Source: Alkalithermobacter paradoxus
GTDB lineage: Bacteria; Bacillota; Clostridia; Peptostreptococcales; Peptostreptococcaceae
Length of the DNA: 64,000 nt
Direction: 5' to 3'
NCBI GenBank assembly: GCA_002029295.1
Contig: MZGW01000001.1
Coordinates: forward strand, 248,001 to 312,000
In this document: positions 53,936 to 63,370 of the stretch, piece after piece
How positions within the stretch are numbered: position 1 is the stretch's first letter
How the letters are laid out: every line of letters begins with the position of its first letter
The notes under the pieces: generated by a model
Told to the model about the DNA's origin: nothing
The model's database searches: none
The model's input: only the letters and a program-made list of their open reading frames with translations
Program-made: the position numbers and the translations under genes

Positions 53936-55579
53936 ATGGATAACTCTATGTTTTGTTATCAGTGCGAACAAACAGCAGGATCTAAGGGTTGTGTAAAAGT
54001 AGGTGTATGTGGAAAAGAACCAGATGTTGCTAATCTTCAAGATTTATTAATACACTTACTTAAAGGTATAGGGTTCTATGGTCAAAAACTTTTAGAAAAA
54101 GGAGAGAAAATTTGCAGCGAAACAAATAAATTCGTTGTAGATGCTATGTTCTCTACTCTAACAAATGTTAACTTTGATGAAGAAAGATTCGTAGAGTATA
54201 TAAAACGTGCTGATAGCATCAAAGAAGAGTTAAAAGCTAAGGTGGGAGAAGTTCCAAATGCTCCTGAGGTTGTAAAGTATAGACCGCCTTCAACTAAACA
54301 TGAGATGTTAGAAGACTCTAAAAAAATAGGGGTAATGTCAGATGAAGATTTAGACATGGATATTCGTTCTCTAAGAGAGCTTCTTATATATGGATTTAAA
54401 GGAATGGCAGCCTATGCACACCACTCTTATGTGCTTGGAAAATTCGACGATGAAGTGAATAACTTCTTCTACAAAGGATTATCTGCAACTATTGATGATA
54501 GTTTGAGTGTTGAAGATTTATTCAATCTTAATATGGAGTTTGGAAAAACCAATCTAAAGTGTATGGAAATGTTAGATTCTGCAAACACAGGAGCTTACGG
54601 ACATCCTACACCTAATGAAGTATTAGTTACAAAGAAAAAAGGTCCATTTATAATAGTATCTGGACACGATTTAAAGGATTTGAAAGAACTTTTAGAGCAA
54701 ACTGAAGGAAAAGGTATTAATATATATACTCATAGTGAAATGCTCCCTGCTCATGGATATCCAGAACTTAAGAAATATAAGCATCTAGCTGGAAACTTTG
54801 GAGGAGCATGGCAAGAACAACAAAAAGAGTTTGATAACATTCCTGGATGTATTCTAATGACTACAAATTGCCTTATGAAACCAAGAGATAGCTATAAAGA
54901 TAGAATATTTACAACAAGTATAGTTGGATGGCCAGAAATATCCCATATAAAAGAAGTTAATGGAAAGAAAGACTTTACACCTATTATAGAAAAGGCACTA
55001 GAGTTAGGTGGATTTACAGAAGACGAACCTGAGAAGAAAATATTAGTAGGTTTTGGACATAATGCAGTTCTAAGTCACGCAGGTGAAATTATAGAAGCTG
55101 TAAAAACTGGAAAGATAAGACATTTCTTCTTGATAGGAGGGTGTGATGGAGCAAGACCTGGTAGAAATTACTACACAGAGTTCGCACAAAAAACTCCAAG
55201 TGATACAGTTATACTTACTTTAGCTTGTGGTAAATATAGATTTAACAAATATGACTTTGGAACAGTTGCAGGTCTTCCAAGACTTTTAGACGTAGGTCAA
55301 TGTAATGACTCGTATTCTGCTATAAAAATAGCAGTAGCACTTGCAGAGGCATTTAACTGCAGTGTTAACGAACTACCTTTATCATTAGTTCTTTCTTGGT
55401 ATGAGCAAAAAGCTGTAGCTATATTGTTAACTCTTTTATCTTTAGGTATAAAAAATATATATCTAGGACCTACACTTCCGGCGTTTGTAACTCCTAATAT
55501 ACTTCAAGTTCTTGTTGATAAATTCAATATAACTCCTATATCAACTCCTGATAAAGATTTACAAACTATATTAGGATAA
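53936..55579 (+). CDS. hcp: hybrid cluster protein, full-length (class I)
   Basis: In this 547-residue protein, N-terminal cysteines 7, 10, 19 and 25 (CYQCEQTAGSKGCVKVGVC) hold a cubane cluster. The hybrid-cluster ligands appear in VSGHDL, HSEMLPAHGYPEL, TTNCLMK, GGCDGA, LACGKYRF, VGQCNDSYSAI and LSWYEQKAVAIL. It has the two helical bundles of class I Hcp, unlike the 455-residue paralogue at 30051. It is co-transcribed with rubredoxin. The upstream region lacks the GTGA-N6-TCAC site seen before the other hcp, so regulation differs. Confidence 0.97.
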   Translation: MDNSMFCYQCEQTAGSKGCVKVGVCGKEPDVANLQDLLIHLLKGIGFYGQKLLEKGEKICSETNKFVVDAMFSTLTNVNFDEERFVEYIKRADSIKEELKAKVGEVPNAPEVVKYRPPSTKHEMLEDSKKIGVMSDEDLDMDIRSLRELLIYGFKGMAAYAHHSYVLGKFDDEVNNFFYKGLSATIDDSLSVEDLFNLNMEFGKTNLKCMEMLDSANTGAYGHPTPNEVLVTKKKGPFIIVSGHDLKDLKELLEQTEGKGINIYTHSEMLPAHGYPELKKYKHLAGNFGGAWQEQQKEFDNIPGCILMTTNCLMKPRDSYKDRIFTTSIVGWPEISHIKEVNGKKDFTPIIEKALELGGFTEDEPEKKILVGFGHNAVLSHAGEIIEAVKTGKIRHFFLIGGCDGARPGRNYYTEFAQKTPSDTVILTLACGKYRFNKYDFGTVAGLPRLLDVGQCNDSYSAIKIAVALAEAFNCSVNELPLSLVLSWYEQKAVAILLTLLSLGIKNIYLGPTLPAFVTPNILQVLVDKFNITPISTPDKDLQTILG

Positions 55580-55580
55580 T

Positions 55581-55610
55581 AAAAAGCCAACGTTAAACCG
55601 TTGGCTTTTT
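55581..55610. terminator. bidirectional intrinsic terminator
   Basis: AAAAAGCCAACG (55581-55592) pairs perfectly with CGTTGGCTTTTT (55599-55610), loop TTAAAC. It serves hcp and the converging radical SAM gene, whose stop is in the loop. Confidence 0.92.
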
Positions 55611-56525
55611 AAATCTCATACCTTGATAAGAATCCCTATCCCTTAATTCTTTCTCTATAGCATTTAGAACAGCTCTTTTATTCAAACTCCATTTAGGCTC
55701 TATCAATAAGTCCTTAGGCCCATCTCCTGTTATTCTATGAATAACTACACTAGGTGGAAGTATCTCTATACAATCAACCACTAATGAAACATACTCATCT
55801 TGAGTTAAAATATGGAATTGATTATTTTTATAAAAAGTTTCAAGGTAAGTATTTTTAAGAATATGCATAAGATGAAGCTTAACTCCCTGAATATCTAAAT
55901 TAGAAATATATTTAACAGACGAAAGCATATCATTTCTACTCTCAAAAGGAAGACCGAGTATTAAATGAACAACCACATTTATATTTCTTTTTCTAAGTTT
56001 TTCTATAGCTTTATCAAAAACAGATAACTCATATCCTCTATTTATGAGTTTTGCTGTGGATTCATGTATAGTTTGAAGACCTAGCTCAACCCACATATAT
56101 GTTTTTTTATTAAACTCATCTAAAACATCAATAACATCATCAGATAAGCAGTCAGGTCTTGTGGCTACAGCAAGTCCAACTACATTATCGCAAGATATAG
56201 CTTCGTTATATTTTTTTCTTAAATTGTCAGCAGTATCGTAAGTGTTAGTAAAACTTTGAAAATATGATATATATTTTCCACTTGTCCACTTTTTAGAAAG
56301 AAGATTTATCTGCTCATTTATCTGATCTTTTATACTAAAAATATTTGAACCCGCAAAATCTCCAGATCCCTTCTCACTACAGAATATACAGCCACTATTA
56401 CTTATTAAGCCATCTCTATTTGGGCATGTGAAGTTCCCATTTAAAGAAAGTTTAAATACTTTACAACCAAATACTTTTCTAAGTTCATAATTTAAAGAGT
56501 GGTATCTTTTATCATTCCATCTCAT
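55593..56525 (-). CDS. radical SAM protein, TIGR01212/YtqA-YhcC family
   Basis: In this 310-residue protein the iron-sulfur cluster cysteines lie in FTCPNRDGLISNSGCIFCS (C-x11-C-x2-C), the unusual spacing of this family, not the common C-x3-C-x2-C. Other family blocks are YFQSFTNTYDTADNLRKKY, GLAVATRPDCLSDDVIDVLD, WVELGLQTIHE, HLILGLPFESRNDML and VVIHRITGDGPKDLLIEPKW. The reaction is not established; a tRNA or nucleotide modification has been proposed for related proteins. It is a single gene on the minus strand. Confidence 0.93.
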   Translation of the reverse strand: MRWNDKRYHSLNYELRKVFGCKVFKLSLNGNFTCPNRDGLISNSGCIFCSEKGSGDFAGSNIFSIKDQINEQINLLSKKWTSGKYISYFQSFTNTYDTADNLRKKYNEAISCDNVVGLAVATRPDCLSDDVIDVLDEFNKKTYMWVELGLQTIHESTAKLINRGYELSVFDKAIEKLRKRNINVVVHLILGLPFESRNDMLSSVKYISNLDIQGVKLHLMHILKNTYLETFYKNNQFHILTQDEYVSLVVDCIEILPPSVVIHRITGDGPKDLLIEPKWSLNKRAVLNAIEKELRDRDSYQGMRFKKPTV

Positions 56526-56680
56526 AAAAAATCCTCCAAAATTTGTTGTAATTGTATATTACTTTATACTTAGAATTAGGTCAATATTATATTATTTCCT
56601 AGTAGAAATAAAACAAAAAGTTTATTTAGTTTAAAAACAGTAAAAAATAATATAAACTAAGATAAAAAAGGAGATAAGTT

Positions 56681-57310
56681 ATGAAAGATATAAAAGAATT
56701 TTTTGAAGAAATAGATAAACATCTAATGAATGATGAAAAACCATCTATTTATTTTAACCAACTTTTAGAAAATGAAGAGTTATTCAGAAAATATCCTTTT
56801 AGTTTTATAAGTGATTTAGAAAAAGTTCCTCAATCTCCAGTTCACCATCCTGAAGGTAGTGTATGGAATCACACTATGTTAGTTGTAGATAATGCTGCAA
56901 GGAGGAAAGAAGACAGCAAAAATCCTAAAGTATTGATGTGGTCAGCTTTGCTTCACGATATAGGAAAAACTAGCACAACAAAAGTTAGAAAAGAAAAGAT
57001 AACTTCGTATGATCACGACAAGGTTGGTAAAGAATTAGCAGTAGAATTTTTGAGTAAGTTTGTAAGTGACAAGAAGTTTATAGAAGATGTTTCTAACATG
57101 GTTAGATGGCATATGCAAACCCTATTTGTAGTTAAAGAGCTTCCATTTTCAGATATTAAGGCGATGGTGTCCGAAGTTTCTGTAGATGAAATAGCACTCT
57201 TGTCCCTTTGTGATAGATTAGGAAGGGGAAATATGAATAATGATAAAATAAATGAAGAAAGAGAAAATATAAAAGCCTTTTTATTAAAGTGCCAGGAACA
57301 TTTAGTTTAA
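56681..57310 (+). CDS. HD-domain phosphohydrolase
   Basis: This 209-residue protein carries an HD metal site: SVWNHTMLVVDNA, LLHDIGKTSTT, DHDKVG and NMVRWHMQ. Size and pattern match the short HDIG/Cca-type HD proteins found alone in clostridia. The substrate (nucleotide or RNA 3' end) cannot be told. AAAGGAG lies eight bases before the ATG. Its stop overlaps the stop of a converging GNAT-like gene by four bases, with no terminator between. Confidence 0.85.
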   Translation: MKDIKEFFEEIDKHLMNDEKPSIYFNQLLENEELFRKYPFSFISDLEKVPQSPVHHPEGSVWNHTMLVVDNAARRKEDSKNPKVLMWSALLHDIGKTSTTKVRKEKITSYDHDKVGKELAVEFLSKFVSDKKFIEDVSNMVRWHMQTLFVVKELPFSDIKAMVSEVSVDEIALLSLCDRLGRGNMNNDKINEERENIKAFLLKCQEHLV

Positions 57311-57744
57311 TTACAGCTAAAATATAATATTTGATCTTGATAAGGAACTTTTTCGAAGTTCATTTTACTCCAAAATCCATAAGCACAAGGATATGAACCT
57401 AAGAATATGCAATCAAAACTAAATGTTTTGGCAAAATTCTTTAGCCAATCTACGCAAAATGTACCTATACCAGTTTTTTGTATAGAATAAGGAAGCTTAA
57501 TGGCTGATAGGTATATAGAATTAGTTTTTTTGTATATTTTAAAAGTGAATTGAGGCATCCAATCAAGTCCACTATAAGAGTAATCCACAAAGGATATTTC
57601 AATTTCATCTTCTTTATAATCTATATTTACATCAAAGTATATATTGAATTTTTTTAAAAAAATATATCTGAATTTATATATATAAAACGGGATTAATATT
57701 CTGATAGGAAAGATATTCTTTTTTTCTATCTTATATACAAACAT
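57307..57744 (-). CDS. putative GNAT-fold acyltransferase, divergent
   Basis: In this 145-residue protein the C-terminal half suggests a GNAT fold: IYLSAIKLPYSIQKTGIGTF (acetyl-CoA loop with a reduced Q-x-x-GIG motif), CVDWLKNFAKTFSFDCIFLG and a typical ending AYGFWSKMNFEKVPYQ. The N-terminal half is basic and aromatic with no known domain. AAAGGAGATG lies upstream. The assignment is from pattern only; the substrate is unknown. Confidence 0.6.
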   Translation of the reverse strand: MFVYKIEKKNIFPIRILIPFYIYKFRYIFLKKFNIYFDVNIDYKEDEIEISFVDYSYSGLDWMPQFTFKIYKKTNSIYLSAIKLPYSIQKTGIGTFCVDWLKNFAKTFSFDCIFLGSYPCAYGFWSKMNFEKVPYQDQILYFSCN

Positions 57745-57804
57745 AAAAACATCTCCTTTAAGTTTATATATAAAACTTATTATTAAGAAGGTGTTTTTAT
57801 TACT

Positions 57805-57839
57805 AAAAAAAAGACAAAGGATTTTTACCTTTGTCTTTT
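57805..57839 (-). terminator. intrinsic terminator of the small gene at 57843
   Basis: On the minus strand AAAAGACAAAGG (57839-57828) pairs perfectly with CCTTTGTCTTTT (57820-57809) and runs into eight Ts. Confidence 0.9.
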
Positions 57840-57842
57840 AAA

Positions 57843-58025
57843 TTAATCCCATTTAGGAATATTAAAATTACTTTTCTTGATTCTATCTCCTTCGTCTTGA
57901 GATACTATATAGGCAGATATACCTTCTTTATCATATTCTTTTATTTTTGAGATTGCCTCACTTTTAGTCATAGCCTCAGATATAGATTTTGTATCTGATC
58001 TTATTATAACATACTTATTATTCAT
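57843..58025 (-). CDS. hypothetical 60-residue protein
   Basis: This small protein (NNKYVIIRSDTKSISEAMTK, SEAISKIKEYDKEGISAYIV) has a predicted beta-alpha-beta fold with a SEA-repeat-like spacing, no signal and no membrane segment. GGAGG lies five bases before the ATG at 58025, better than the GTG at 58031. It has its own terminator. The family is unknown to me. Confidence 0.7.
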   Translation of the reverse strand: MNNKYVIIRSDTKSISEAMTKSEAISKIKEYDKEGISAYIVSQDEGDRIKKSNFNIPKWD

Positions 58026-58216
58026 AAGCACCTCCAGAAACTATAAGAATTACTTTTATGATTGCACAGATACATTATTTTATACATATATTTTGGCTAC
58101 GTTTAAGCTACTAATCCAAAAAATAGACAGAAATTAAATGAAAAATGTATAAATATAAGATATAATATAAATACAGTGTTAAATTTGTGAAAAATTTTAT
58201 TTGATAAAGATTGTAG

Positions 58217-58245
58217 GCACCATTTTTAATCAAAGTGGTGCTTTT
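58217..58245 (+). terminator. small hairpin in the leader of the folate operon
   Basis: GCACCA (58217-58222) pairs with TGGTGC (58236-58241), possibly extended by TTT/AAA, followed by TTTTG. It lies only 10 bases before the pabA ribosome site. It may be a weak attenuator or the end of an unseen upstream transcript. Confidence 0.45.
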
Positions 58246-58267
58246 GAAACAAAAGGGGGAATTGTTT

Positions 58268-58849
58268 TTGATATTAATGATTGATAATTATGATTCATTT
58301 ACTTATAATTTAGTTCAATTTTTAGGAGAACTAGGAGAAGAAATAGTAGTAAAAAGAAATGATGAAATAACAATAGAAGATATACAAAAGCTTGATCCAC
58401 AGATAATAGTTATATCACCAGGACCGTGTTCTCCTAATGAAGCAGGGATATCAATAGATGTTGTAAAACATTTCAAAGGCAAAAAAGCTATACTAGGTAT
58501 ATGTCTAGGACATCAAACTATAGGACAAGTATTTGGTGGAAATATAGTAAAAGCCATAAGGCCTGTTCATGGAAAAGTACACGAAATAAATCATACAAAT
58601 AAAGGTGTTTTTAGAGGACTTAATAATCCACTAAAGGTTACGAGATATCATTCATTAATTATAGATAAAGATACACTACCTGAAGAACTTGAAATAACAG
58701 CTACTACTCATGAAGGGGAGATAATGGGTATAAAGCATAAGAAGTATTTAATTGAAGGCGTTCAATTTCACCCAGAGGCAATATTGACTGAAAGTGGGCA
58801 TGAACTTCTTAGAAACTTTATAAAAGAAGCTAGGGGAGATAAAAAATGA
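58268..58849 (+). CDS. pabA: aminodeoxychorismate synthase, glutamine amidotransferase subunit
   Basis: This 193-residue class I amidotransferase has LMIDNYDSFTYNLVQFLGEL at the start, SPGPCSPNEAG, the nucleophile in ILGICLGHQTIGQVFGG, and the His-Glu pair in GVQFHPEAILTESG. It supplies ammonia to PabB for aminodeoxychorismate (folate). The next genes are pabB and pabC, so folate rather than tryptophan is the main role, although such subunits can serve both. The TTG at 58268 follows GGGGGA by seven bases. Confidence 0.95.
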   Translation: MILMIDNYDSFTYNLVQFLGELGEEIVVKRNDEITIEDIQKLDPQIIVISPGPCSPNEAGISIDVVKHFKGKKAILGICLGHQTIGQVFGGNIVKAIRPVHGKVHEINHTNKGVFRGLNNPLKVTRYHSLIIDKDTLPEELEITATTHEGEIMGIKHKKYLIEGVQFHPEAILTESGHELLRNFIKEARGDKK

Positions 58850-60195
58850 TAAAAAAAATAAACACAAACCTTAGTTCGTTTGAGATATACACGATATTCA
58901 AAGATGATAATCATAGCTTTATATTAGATAGTGCAATTGATAAAGAAAGATTAGGAAGGTACTCATTTATAAGTGCAAATCCATTTGAGATAATCAAGCT
59001 AAAAAACTGTGAGAATAACCCTCTAGAAGTATTAAGAGAAAAGCTTTCAAAATATAAAGTTGAAAACAAAACGAATATTCCATTTATAGGTGGAGCTGTT
59101 GGATATTTATCGTACGACTTATGTCACTATATAGAAGAAATTCCTAAAACTGCAATAGATGATGTAAATATTCCTCAAATTTATTTTGGATTATATAACT
59201 GGGTTATAGCTATAGATCATATTGAAAATGAAACTTATATAGTAACTCCGAATATAGATGAAAAGTTAGAGTTTAACATAATTGAAGATGTATCTCAAAG
59301 GATATTAGACTCACAGAATAATGGCATTGACAAAGTGTGCTATGAAGAAAGCAGCCATGAAGAGATTGATTTAAAATCTAATTTCACTAAAGAAGAGTAT
59401 GTAAATAGTATAAAGAAAATACAAGACTATATAGAAAGTGGAGATGTATATCAAGTGAATCTAACTCAAAGATTTAGTGGAGAAATTAATATTTCAAGCT
59501 ATGATCTTTATAGAGATTTAAGAAGAGTATCTCCAGCCCCGTTTGGGTCTTTCCTAAAGTTTGATGATGTTCACATTCTTTCAAATTCTCCAGAAAGATT
59601 TATAAAATGTGTTGATAATATAGTTGAAACAAGACCTATAAAGGGGACAAGACCTAGAGGTAAGACTCAAGAAGAAGATATTATGTATAGAAATGAACTT
59701 ATAAATAGCGAAAAAGATAAAGCGGAATTACTTATGATAGTAGATCTTGAAAGAAATGACTTAGGTAAGGTATGTAAAGTAGGAAGTGTAAAGGTACCAG
59801 AATTATTTAAACTAGAAGAATATACAAATGTACATCACTTAGTTGCAACAGTAATAGGAAATCTTAAAGATGATTGCGATGCGGTAGATGTTATAAAAGC
59901 AACTTTCCCAGGAGGATCAATAACAGGAGCTCCTAAAATAAGAGCTATGGAAATAATAGACGAGCTTGAGCCTACTAAAAGAAATGTATATACAGGATCA
60001 ATTGGTTATATAGGTTTTGATGGAAACTTAGATCTTAATATAGCTATAAGGACGATAGTAAAAAAAGATAAAAATGTATATTTTCAAGTAGGTGGAGGAA
60101 TAACTTGGGATTCAGATCCAAATGAAGAATATGAAGAAACTCTTCATAAAGCAAAATCTATGATGAGAGCGTTAAAAGGTAGATATGAAGTATAA
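58846..60195 (+). CDS. pabB: aminodeoxychorismate synthase component I
   Basis: This 449-residue chorismate-utilising enzyme has the active-site blocks SGDVYQVNLTQRF, ETRPIKGTRPRGKTQEED (Lys of PIKGT is typical of PabB), MIVDLERNDLGKV, and the signature GSITGAPKIRAMEIIDELEP. It converts chorismate and ammonia to 4-amino-4-deoxychorismate. It overlaps pabA by four bases and pabC by 11. Confidence 0.95.
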   Translation: MIKKINTNLSSFEIYTIFKDDNHSFILDSAIDKERLGRYSFISANPFEIIKLKNCENNPLEVLREKLSKYKVENKTNIPFIGGAVGYLSYDLCHYIEEIPKTAIDDVNIPQIYFGLYNWVIAIDHIENETYIVTPNIDEKLEFNIIEDVSQRILDSQNNGIDKVCYEESSHEEIDLKSNFTKEEYVNSIKKIQDYIESGDVYQVNLTQRFSGEINISSYDLYRDLRRVSPAPFGSFLKFDDVHILSNSPERFIKCVDNIVETRPIKGTRPRGKTQEEDIMYRNELINSEKDKAELLMIVDLERNDLGKVCKVGSVKVPELFKLEEYTNVHHLVATVIGNLKDDCDAVDVIKATFPGGSITGAPKIRAMEIIDELEPTKRNVYTGSIGYIGFDGNLDLNIAIRTIVKKDKNVYFQVGGGITWDSDPNEEYEETLHKAKSMMRALKGRYEV

Positions 60196-60937
60196 TATAT
60201 CTTTAGATAGCGATATAGCGAAGTTTGGAATAGGATTATTCGAGACTATAAAGATATATAAAGGAATCCCGATACTTTTAGATAAACACTTAGATAGAAT
60301 GTACAATTCTATAAATGAACTTAATATATCTTTTAAAACTTGTAAGATGAATCTAAAGAAGACCATAACAAATTATGTAAAAGATATAGAGTATAAGGCT
60401 TTGAGGGTAACGGTATTTGATGATGGATATACATTTTTATTAAGGGATATACAATATCAAGAAAGTGATTATACAAACGGATACAAATTGAAGATATCTC
60501 CAATAATCAGAGGAAAAAGTATTATTTACAGGCATAAAACAATTAGCTATATTGAAAATATATATTCAAAGAAAGATGCAATAAAAAGTGGTTTTGATGA
60601 GTCGCTGTTTATAAATATGGATAACAAAATCTTAGAAGGGTCTATGAGTAATATATTTTTTATAAAAGATGATAAAATATATACTCCATGTAAAGATCTA
60701 GATATACTAGCAGGGATTATAAGACAAGAGGTTATAGATATAGCAAAAGATTTAAATATAGATGTAATAGAAAGAGAAATAAGAATAGAAGAAGTGCATG
60801 ATTTTGATTTTTGCTTTATAACCAATAGCTTAATGGACATTATGAGAGTAAGACAAATAGAAAATGTTGAATATTCTAATACAAGTGAACTATTTAGCAC
60901 CATAGAAAAGAGCTTTAAGGAGAAGTACTATGGATAG
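60185..60937 (+). CDS. pabC: aminodeoxychorismate lyase
   Basis: This 250-residue fold-type IV PLP enzyme has FGIGLFETIKIYKGIPILLD at the N-terminus. The PLP lysine lies in RHKTISYIENIYSKKDA, and the cofactor Glu and phosphate cup in KILEGSMSNIFFIKDDKIYT. It releases pyruvate from aminodeoxychorismate to give p-aminobenzoate. It overlaps both neighbours, so pabABC form one translationally coupled set. Confidence 0.92.
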   Translation: MKYNISLDSDIAKFGIGLFETIKIYKGIPILLDKHLDRMYNSINELNISFKTCKMNLKKTITNYVKDIEYKALRVTVFDDGYTFLLRDIQYQESDYTNGYKLKISPIIRGKSIIYRHKTISYIENIYSKKDAIKSGFDESLFINMDNKILEGSMSNIFFIKDDKIYTPCKDLDILAGIIRQEVIDIAKDLNIDVIEREIRIEEVHDFDFCFITNSLMDIMRVRQIENVEYSNTSELFSTIEKSFKEKYYG

Positions 60938-61640
60938 AAAATATATATTTGAAAGTGAAATATCCAATCTTAAAAATGACATTAACACTCTATCTATAAT
61001 CTTGGTAGGATCATCTAGGCACTTAGATTTTAGTAAAATAACTAATGATATAGATATATTTGTTATAATGAAAGACGGTAAACATCAAAGTAGAGAAATT
61101 AAATCAGTAGGAAATTTAGAGTTTGATATAAGTTATTTTCCTTTAGAACTAGTAAAAAAACTTATAAAAGATAAAACTCAATTCTTTATAGAGAATATGA
61201 CATATTCAAAATTAGTATATGATGTGAACGGTTGTGGTAGAAAATATATAGATATATGTGCTAAGGATTATAGTAAAGGCCCTGGAAAATTAACTGATGA
61301 TGAGGCCTTTGAAATTCAGTTTTTTTTGATTGATGATATAAAGAGAATAAAAACTAAAACTGATATAAATAAATGTGAAATCAATTATTTATATAGTGTT
61401 TATTTGAAAAATGCACTACATTCGTATTTTAGATTGAATAATAAATGGGTTCCTAAGGATAAAAAGATTTTTAAAGTTTTAGAAAAAGAAGATGAAACAC
61501 TATATAAAATGATAAAAGATTTATACGAGACATATGATGTAAATATTTTAGAAGAAATAGTAAGTTATATATTTAAGAAAAGTATAGACAAAGAATATAT
61601 AAATATGACATACAAAAGAGGAGATGACTTAAATGGATAA
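60930..61640 (+). CDS. nucleotidyltransferase-like protein of unknown role in the folate operon
   Basis: In this 236-residue protein, residues 20-50 ([20 protein letters not shown], then IDIFVIM) carry a GS-x11-D-x-D pattern like the catalytic site of polymerase-beta-type nucleotidyltransferases, and residues 60-75 contain a further acidic FDISYF. The rest is helical with [20 protein letters not shown], like the helical half of KNTase/MNT proteins. It overlaps pabC and folE by eight bases each, so it is firmly in the operon. A missing folate step (for example dihydroneopterin triphosphate hydrolysis) is tempting but unproven. Confidence 0.7.
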   Translation: MDRKYIFESEISNLKNDINTLSIILVGSSRHLDFSKITNDIDIFVIMKDGKHQSREIKSVGNLEFDISYFPLELVKKLIKDKTQFFIENMTYSKLVYDVNGCGRKYIDICAKDYSKGPGKLTDDEAFEIQFFLIDDIKRIKTKTDINKCEINYLYSVYLKNALHSYFRLNNKWVPKDKKIFKVLEKEDETLYKMIKDLYETYDVNILEEIVSYIFKKSIDKEYINMTYKRGDDLNG

Positions 61641-62196
61641 AGAAAAAATACAAAGGGCAGTAAAAGATATACTTGAAGCTATAGGTGAAAATCCAGAAAG
61701 AGAAGGGTTAAAAGGAACTCCTGATAGGATTGCTAGAATGTTTGAGGAGATATATTGTGGGCTAAATGAAGACCCTAAAAAACATCTTGAGATATATTTT
61801 CAGGATGAAAAGCATGAGGAATTAGTATTAGTTAAAGATATACCTTTTTATTCAACTTGTGAACATCATTTAGTTCCATTCTTTGGAAAAGCACATGTCG
61901 CTTATATACCAAAAGGTGGAAAGTTAACCGGGTTATCTAAACTGGCTAGAGTGGTTGAAACAGTTGCTAGAAGACCACAACTTCAAGAAAGGATAACAAC
62001 TACCGTGGCTGATGCTATAAATGAAGTATTAAATCCTCATGGAGTAGTAGTTATTGTTGAAGCAGAACATATGTGCATGACTATGAGAGGTATAAAAAAA
62101 CCTGGTTCAAAGACTGTTACATCGGCAGTAAGAGGAATTTTCCAAAAAGATGCAGCAGCTAGAGCTGAGGTTATGAGTTTAATAAATCATAAGTAG
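61633..62196 (+). CDS. folE: GTP cyclohydrolase I
   Basis: This 187-residue enzyme has the zinc site Cys/His in [20 protein letters not shown] and the second Cys in [37 protein letters not shown] and [10 protein letters not shown] are family hallmarks. It converts GTP to dihydroneopterin triphosphate, the first step of the pterin branch. It overlaps the preceding gene by eight bases. Confidence 0.98.
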   Translation: MDKEKIQRAVKDILEAIGENPEREGLKGTPDRIARMFEEIYCGLNEDPKKHLEIYFQDEKHEELVLVKDIPFYSTCEHHLVPFFGKAHVAYIPKGGKLTGLSKLARVVETVARRPQLQERITTTVADAINEVLNPHGVVVIVEAEHMCMTMRGIKKPGSKTVTSAVRGIFQKDAAARAEVMSLINHK

Positions 62197-62204
62197 GTGA
62201 GATA

Positions 62205-62996
62205 GTGTTTAAATGGGGAAATAGAACTTATATAATGGGAATACTAAATGTAACTCCAGATAGCTTTTCTGATGGAGGAGAATTTGTAGATGTGAACTGT
62301 GCAGTTAATCACGCAAAAAAAATGATAAATGAAGGTGCAGATATAATAGATATAGGAGCAGAGTCTACAAGGCCAGGGTCTGTAGAAATCTCAGAGGAAG
62401 AAGAAATAAAAAGGCTAATTCCAACAGTTAATGCACTAGTTAACAATTTAGATACATTCATATCTGTAGACACATACAAAGCAAATGTAGCAAGAAAGGT
62501 TTTAGAATGTGGAGTGAATATGATAAATGATGTATGGGGGCTTCAAAGAGATAAAGATATGGCTAAAGTTATTGCACAGTATGATGCTTTTGTATGTATA
62601 ATGCATAATCAAACTAATACAGATTACTCTGATGATATAATAAAGTGTATGAAAGATTTCTTTAAAGAAAGTATAAAAATAGCAAAAGAAGCGGGAATAA
62701 AAGATGATAAGATAATAATAGATCCCGGTATAGGATTTGGAAAAACTTATGAACAAAATATAGAGGTAATGAAAAGAATTGAGGAATTTAAAAATCTTAA
62801 ATATCCAATTTTGCTTGGTACTTCTAGAAAATCTATGATAGGGAAAATCTTAGATTTACCACCAAAAGAAAGAGTAGAGGGAACTATTGCAACTACTGTG
62901 ATTGGAATAATGCAAGGAGTAGATATAGTTAGAGTTCATGATATAAAAGAAAATTTAAGAGCTATAAAAGTTGCTGATGCTATATATAGAAAGTAG
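62205..62996 (+). CDS. folP: dihydropteroate synthase
   Basis: This 263-residue TIM barrel has MGILNVTPDSFSDGG, DIGAESTRPGS, SVDTYKANVARKVLECG, IIDPGIGFGKT, LLGTSRKSMIG and RVHDIKENL. It joins p-aminobenzoate from PabABC to hydroxymethyl-dihydropterin pyrophosphate from FolBK; it is the sulfonamide target. It starts with GTG, eight bases after folE. Confidence 0.98.
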   Translation: MFKWGNRTYIMGILNVTPDSFSDGGEFVDVNCAVNHAKKMINEGADIIDIGAESTRPGSVEISEEEEIKRLIPTVNALVNNLDTFISVDTYKANVARKVLECGVNMINDVWGLQRDKDMAKVIAQYDAFVCIMHNQTNTDYSDDIIKCMKDFFKESIKIAKEAGIKDDKIIIDPGIGFGKTYEQNIEVMKRIEEFKNLKYPILLGTSRKSMIGKILDLPPKERVEGTIATTVIGIMQGVDIVRVHDIKENLRAIKVADAIYRK

Positions 62997-63004
62997 GTAA
63001 ATTT

Positions 63005-63370
63005 ATGGACAAGATTGTACTAAAAGATTTAGCTTTCTTTGGGTATCACGGAGCATTAAAAGAAGAAAATATAATCGGGCAGAAGTTCTTTATAGATATA
63101 GAACTTTACTGTGATTTGAAGAAGGCTGGAGAAAGTGATAATCTAGATGATTCTATAAACTACGCTAAAGTTTATGAAATAGCTAAAACTGTATGTGAAA
63201 AGCATACGTACAAATTGATAGAAGCTTTGGCGGAGAATATATCAAAGAATGTATTAAATCAATTTGATATTATAGACGAAATTGTAGTTAGAATAAAAAA
63301 ACCTGAAGCACCTGTAAATGGAATATTTGATTATTTTGGAGTTGAAATAAGGAGAAAAAAGAATGCATAG
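63005..63370 (+). CDS. folB: dihydroneopterin aldolase
   Basis: This 121-residue protein has LKDLAFFGYHGALKEENIIG (with the conserved Tyr and Glu), QKFFIDIELYCDLKKAGESD and the catalytic Lys in VVRIKKPEAPV. It cleaves dihydroneopterin to 6-hydroxymethyl-dihydropterin and glycolaldehyde. It starts eight bases after folP and overlaps folK by eight. Confidence 0.97.
   Translation: MDKIVLKDLAFFGYHGALKEENIIGQKFFIDIELYCDLKKAGESDNLDDSINYAKVYEIAKTVCEKHTYKLIEALAENISKNVLNQFDIIDEIVVRIKKPEAPVNGIFDYFGVEIRRKKNA

Noticed and set aside
56590..56610. Reverse-strand match to the dispersed repeat head (TAGGAAAT)
   Set aside because: Only about nine bases match, there is no tail and no adjoining terminator.
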